From NCBI RefSeq assembly GCF_006335005.1, contig NZ_VDMP01000025.1, positions 768-36,979 of the forward strand: DNA of 36,212 nucleotides. Reading direction: 5' to 3'. This stretch comes from Nocardioides albidus. GTDB lineage: Bacteria > Actinomycetota > Actinomycetes > Propionibacteriales > Nocardioidaceae. Below the pieces are notes generated by a model. That model ran no database searches and was not told the DNA's origin. It worked only from the letters and a program-made list of their open reading frames with translations. Positions 32,708 to 36,212 of this stretch are shown one piece after another. Within the stretch, counting starts at the first letter, position 1, and each line of letters starts with the position of its first letter. Made by a program: the position numbers and the translations under genes.

Positions 32708-34432
32708 TCAGTCCTTCGGCTTGCGGGAGCGGTTCGGCGGACCGTAGTCCTTGGCGAGCTCGATCAGCTTGCCGCTGATCCGGGTGTTCTTGAGCCGCTC
32801 CCACTGGTCGTCGGTCAGCCGCGCCGGCAGCTCGACGATCGAGTAGTCCGGCCGGATCGTGATCTTGCCGAAGTCGCGGCGGTCGAGGCCGCCCTCGTTG
32901 GCGAGAGCGCCGACGATCTGGCGGGGCTCGACGCGGTGCCGCTTGCCGACCTGGATCTTGTAGGTCTGGAAGTTGCCGCCCCCGCGCGGGGCACGATCGC
33001 GTGGACCGCGGTCCCCGCGGTCGCGGTCGCCCCGGTCGGCGCGGCCGCCCTTCTCGCCGCGGTCGCCGCGGTCGTCGTACCGGGGACGGCGCTCGGGCTC
33101 CGGCTCGGGCTCCAGCAGCAGCGGGGTGTCGCCCTGCATCGCGATGGCGAGCGCGGCGGCGACGTCGACCTCGGGCACGTCGTGCTCGCGGATGTAGTGG
33201 CCGACGACCTCGCGGAAGAACTCGATCCGCGGCGACTCGAGCGCCGCGGTGATCTGGTCGTCGAAGCGGCTGAGCCGCGACTCGTTGATCGCGTCGACGG
33301 TCGGCAGCTGCATCTGCTCCAGCGTGGAGCGGGTGGCCTTCTCGATGTGCTTGAGGAGGTAGCGCTCGCGCGGGGTGATGAAGGAGATCGCGTCGCCGCT
33401 GCGACCGGCACGGCCGGTGCGGCCGATCCGGTGCACGTAGGCCTCGGTGTCGGTGGGGATGTCGTAGTTGAAGACGTGGCTGATCCGGGGCACGTCGATG
33501 CCGCGGGCCGCGACGTCGGTGGCGACGAGGATGTCGAGCTTGCCGTCCTTGAGCTGGTTGACGGTGCGCTCGCGCTGGGCCTGGACGATGTCGCCGTTGA
33601 TGGCGGCGGCGCTGTAGCCGCGCGCCCGCAGCTTCTCGGCCAGGGTCTCGGTCTCGTTCTTGGTGCGCACGAAGACGATCGCGCCCTCGAAGTTCTCGAC
33701 CTCGAGGATCCGGGTCAGCGCGTCGACCTTCTGCGGGTAGCTGACCATGAGGTAGCGCTGGCGGACGTTCTCCGCAGTCCGCGTCTTGCGCTCGATGGCG
33801 ATCTCGACCGGGTCGTTGAGGTACTTCTGCGACAGCGTCTTGATCTGCTTGGGCATCGTCGCCGAGAACAGCGCGACCTGCTTGTCGCTGGGCGTGTCGG
33901 CGAGGATCGTCTCGACGTCCTCGGCGAAGCCCATGTTGAGCATCTCGTCGGCCTCGTCGAGGACGAGGAAGCGCAGCTCGGTCAGGTCGAGGGTGCCCTT
34001 CTCGAGGTGGTCCATGATCCGGCCGGGCGTGCCGACGACGATGTGGACCCCGCGACGCAGCGCCGACAGCTGGACGCCGTACCCCTGGCCGCCGTAGACG
34101 GGCAGCACGTGGACGCCGCGCAGGTTGGCGGCGTACTTCTCGAACGCCTCGCACACCTGGAGCGCGAGCTCGCGGGTCGGCGCGAGGACCAGCGCCTGGG
34201 GCGTCTTCTGGGACAGATCGAGCTGATCGAGGATCGGGAGCGCGAACGCGGCGGTCTTGCCCGTGCCGGTCTGCGCGAGGCCCATCACGTCACGACCCGC
34301 GAGCAGGTGCGGGATGGTCTGCGCCTGGATCGCCGACGGCGACTCGTAGCCGAGGTCCTTGATCGTCTTGACGATGCGGTCACCGAGGCCGAGGTCGGCG
34401 AAGCTGGCGGTCTGGTCCTCGGTATCGCTCAC
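32708..34432 (-). CDS. deaD: DEAD-box ATP-dependent RNA helicase
   Basis: A 574-residue RNA helicase of the DeaD/CsdA group, acting in ribosome assembly and RNA turnover. It has the Q motif (FADLGLGDRIVKTIKDLGY), AQTGTGKT, PTRELA, TPGR, DEAD at 159-162, SAT, and the YVHRIGRTGRAGRSG block. After the two RecA domains comes a strongly charged Arg/Gly/Asp-rich linker (about 430-475), then a DbpA-type RNA-binding domain (VGKRHRVEPRQIVGALANE) to the end. The linker resembles RGG-type segments seen in actinobacterial DeaD. The ATG at 34432 gives the complete Q motif. Confidence 0.94.
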   Translation of the reverse strand: MSDTEDQTASFADLGLGDRIVKTIKDLGYESPSAIQAQTIPHLLAGRDVMGLAQTGTGKTAAFALPILDQLDLSQKTPQALVLAPTRELALQVCEAFEKYAANLRGVHVLPVYGGQGYGVQLSALRRGVHIVVGTPGRIMDHLEKGTLDLTELRFLVLDEADEMLNMGFAEDVETILADTPSDKQVALFSATMPKQIKTLSQKYLNDPVEIAIERKTRTAENVRQRYLMVSYPQKVDALTRILEVENFEGAIVFVRTKNETETLAEKLRARGYSAAAINGDIVQAQRERTVNQLKDGKLDILVATDVAARGIDVPRISHVFNYDIPTDTEAYVHRIGRTGRAGRSGDAISFITPRERYLLKHIEKATRSTLEQMQLPTVDAINESRLSRFDDQITAALESPRIEFFREVVGHYIREHDVPEVDVAAALAIAMQGDTPLLLEPEPEPERRPRYDDRGDRGEKGGRADRGDRDRGDRGPRDRAPRGGGNFQTYKIQVGKRHRVEPRQIVGALANEGGLDRRDFGKITIRPDYSIVELPARLTDDQWERLKNTRISGKLIELAKDYGPPNRSRKPKD

Positions 34433-34627
34433 CCGGCAAGGGTAGTGCCGTCAAGCACCGAGGTCGTGATCCTCGTCGCGGTGCGCTGGGTCACGGACGG
34501 CGCAGGGAGGGTTGGAACGCCCCGGATCTGGTAAGGACACGCGGTAATGCCCGAACGCCCACATCCGCTCCTCCTTCGGCATACGGTCATCTCCGCGCTC
34601 AAGCTCTGGACGACGAGGAAGAACTCC

Positions 34628-36136
34628 ATGACGCCCCATCCCACGCCCCGCCGCGCCCAGCGCCTGCTGCTCGCGGCGATCGCCGTCCTGCTGTGCACCT
34701 CCGGTCTGACGGTCGGCGTCGTCGTCGGCACCGCCGAGCCCGCCAGCGCCGCCGCCAAGCCGGCGAGGGTGAAGGGCGTCAAGCTCAAGAAGCCCCGCGT
34801 CGACGGCGCCACGGCGTCGTTCAAGGTGACCTGGAAGCGCGCGGCCCGGGCGACGTCGTACAAGGTCAAGTGGAAGGTCCCCGGCGGCAAGGCGCACACG
34901 GACCGCACCCGCAAGACCTCGAAGACGATCAAGAAGCTCGCCCAGGGCGCGAACTACTGCGTGAAGGTGCGCGCCTACAACGGCAAGCGCAAGGGCAAGT
35001 GGTCGAAGACCCGCTGCCGTACGACGCCGCAGCTGGGTCCGGTGCAGCCCGTGTGGGTCGACGCCCAGCAGCAGCAGGGCGCGACCATCGCGCTGGGCTT
35101 CCGCTGGAACGAGGTGGCGGGTGCGACGTCCTACGAGCTGGCCTACGCGCCGGGCGAGAAGGACATCCAGAAGCACAAGAAGAAGAAGGTCGTGACGGTG
35201 CGGACGACCGGAACGGCTACGGCGGGCGTCCTCGTCGGCGGCTTCAAGCCGAGCAGGACCTACTGCTTCCAGGTGCGGGCGACCGGGCGCCGCGGCACCG
35301 GGGCCTGGGGGGTGGCCGGATGCAAGGTCACCGTGCCCACCAGCCGCGCCGCCGGGGGGCCGGTGCACGTGAACATGATGACGTGGAACGTCTGCGCCAA
35401 CGTCTGCGACGGCTGGGCGAGCCGCGAGCCGCTGATCAAGGGGCGCATCACTGAGATCGACTCGGACGCCATCGCGATCCAGGAAGGTCCCAACTTCGCC
35501 TACGACCACCTCGAGCCGCTCCCCAGGCACCAGCGTGGGTGCATCGTCGGCGACGGTCTGGGCGGCAACCAGCGCAACCAGACCTTGTTCGTGAGGACGG
35601 CCAAGTTCTCGATCATCCCCGGCACCGCCAACGGCGTCAGGTTCGCACCCGACACTCACGGGGGCTGCTGGGTGCGCGTCAAGGACACCGTGACCGGGCG
35701 CGAGCTGATTCTCGCCAGCGTGCACCTCATCAACCCCGGGGCGCCTTCCACCGATCAGGATCGCTGGAACCAGATGCAGGCGTTCTGGCTGGCCCTCGGC
35801 GCCGATCCGAACACCATCGGCCTGCCGATCGTCGTCGCCGGCGACTTCAACTCCACCCGCAACAGCCGCACGGACGCGCCGCGGGAGTACCTCAACATCT
35901 TCGGGTACGACGACGCGTTCGACGTCGCCGAACGCTACAACTCCCTGCCGTTCATCAACTCGTGGAACGCCTGGCGCAACCCACCGCCGCAGTCGTGGCG
36001 CTGGGGGGAGCATGTCGACCGGGTCTTCGTCTCACCCGGCTCCAAGGTCACCAGTTGGCAGATGGAGTCTCCGTTCGGCGGCGGCCTACAGCTCTCCGAC
36101 CACTCCGCCGTCCGGGTGACCGTCGACATCCCCTGA
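34628..36136 (+). CDS. Secreted endonuclease/exonuclease/phosphatase-family protein with two FN3 domains
   Basis: A 502-residue exported protein. The signal peptide ends near ASAAA (about residue 44). Two fibronectin type III repeats follow (about 50-135 and 140-235), the first very Lys-rich. The C-terminal 250 residues form a DNase I-like fold: MMTWNVCANVC, DAIAIQEG, ILASVHLINPG, VAGDFNSTRNS and LSDHSAVRV carry the metal and catalytic positions. It could be an extracellular nuclease or phosphodiesterase; substrate unknown. The ATG at 34628 has GAGGAAG six bases upstream; an in-frame ATG at 34547 lacks a signal-like start. The gap 34433-34627 holds no gene. Confidence 0.88.
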   Translation: MTPHPTPRRAQRLLLAAIAVLLCTSGLTVGVVVGTAEPASAAAKPARVKGVKLKKPRVDGATASFKVTWKRAARATSYKVKWKVPGGKAHTDRTRKTSKTIKKLAQGANYCVKVRAYNGKRKGKWSKTRCRTTPQLGPVQPVWVDAQQQQGATIALGFRWNEVAGATSYELAYAPGEKDIQKHKKKKVVTVRTTGTATAGVLVGGFKPSRTYCFQVRATGRRGTGAWGVAGCKVTVPTSRAAGGPVHVNMMTWNVCANVCDGWASREPLIKGRITEIDSDAIAIQEGPNFAYDHLEPLPRHQRGCIVGDGLGGNQRNQTLFVRTAKFSIIPGTANGVRFAPDTHGGCWVRVKDTVTGRELILASVHLINPGAPSTDQDRWNQMQAFWLALGADPNTIGLPIVVAGDFNSTRNSRTDAPREYLNIFGYDDAFDVAERYNSLPFINSWNAWRNPPPQSWRWGEHVDRVFVSPGSKVTSWQMESPFGGGLQLSDHSAVRVTVDIP

Positions 36137-36212
36137 TCCCTCCGGCGGACGAGGTGCCAGGCCTGGCCCCTCGAGGTGCCAGGACGGGGGCGGCCGGCGT
36201 ACCGATCCTGGC

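Noticed and set aside
36149..36183. Repeated GAGGTGCCAGG with CCAGGCCTGG palindrome at the right edge
   Set aside because: Possible terminator or repeat, but no T tract is visible and the window ends too soon to judge.

Overview
The window is very GC-rich DNA with strong G/C bias at third codon positions, many GTG starts, short gaps and GTGA/ATGA stop-start overlaps. The gene content points to a high-GC actinobacterium, most likely Nocardioidaceae (Nocardioides-like). That placement is inference from gene families and style. It reads as ordinary chromosome: no tRNA, rRNA, transposase, integrase, phage gene or CRISPR array was seen.

Layout. (1) 1-3605: a LexA-type SOS box at the left edge, a proline-rich multi-pass membrane protein, and a RecQ-type helicase with a phosphoribosyltransferase-like tail. 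(2) 3606-9562: an orphan plus-strand terminator hairpin, an M13 metallopeptidase overlapped by a membrane-anchored protein gene, two tandem secreted CAP-domain proteins, and a coiled-coil membrane protein. (3) 9584-13635: GH1 beta-glucosidase, pirin-like bicupin, and a divergent TetR/acyl-CoA dehydrogenase pair with two related operator-like palindromes between them. (4) 13649-18334: a divergent glycerolipid locus (lipid kinase and alkyl-DHAP-synthase-like flavoprotein on one side, TetR and glycerol-3-phosphate dehydrogenase on the other) whose 19-bp operator-like palindrome ends on both start codons. Its order matches, from memory, Mycobacterium tuberculosis Rv2249c-Rv2252. (5) 18394-22664: ECF sigma factor with a SnoaL-like tail, DinB/TIGR03086-type protein, LtrA-like membrane protein, and an MFS exporter behind a MerR-type promoter.

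(6) 22795-27948: a minus-strand set of ATPase-LuxR regulator, FAD monooxygenase and aldehyde dehydrogenase, probably one operon. (7) 27949-28695: the only long gene-free stretch. It holds a seven-unit repeat array with inverted-repeat ends, an 11-bp-closed structured element and two terminator-like hairpins behind the next gene. (8) 28696-36136: penicillin-binding lipoprotein, a MerR/thioredoxin-reductase-like divergent pair sharing a perfect 11+11 bp palindrome, an SLT-type lipoprotein, a DEAD-box RNA helicase, and a secreted FN3-endonuclease/exonuclease/phosphatase protein.

The strongest points are regulatory: four operator-like palindromic sites beside their genes, several placed so that the transcripts may be leaderless, plus the repeat array upstream of the LuxR regulator. 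No clearly new defence or mobile system was found.
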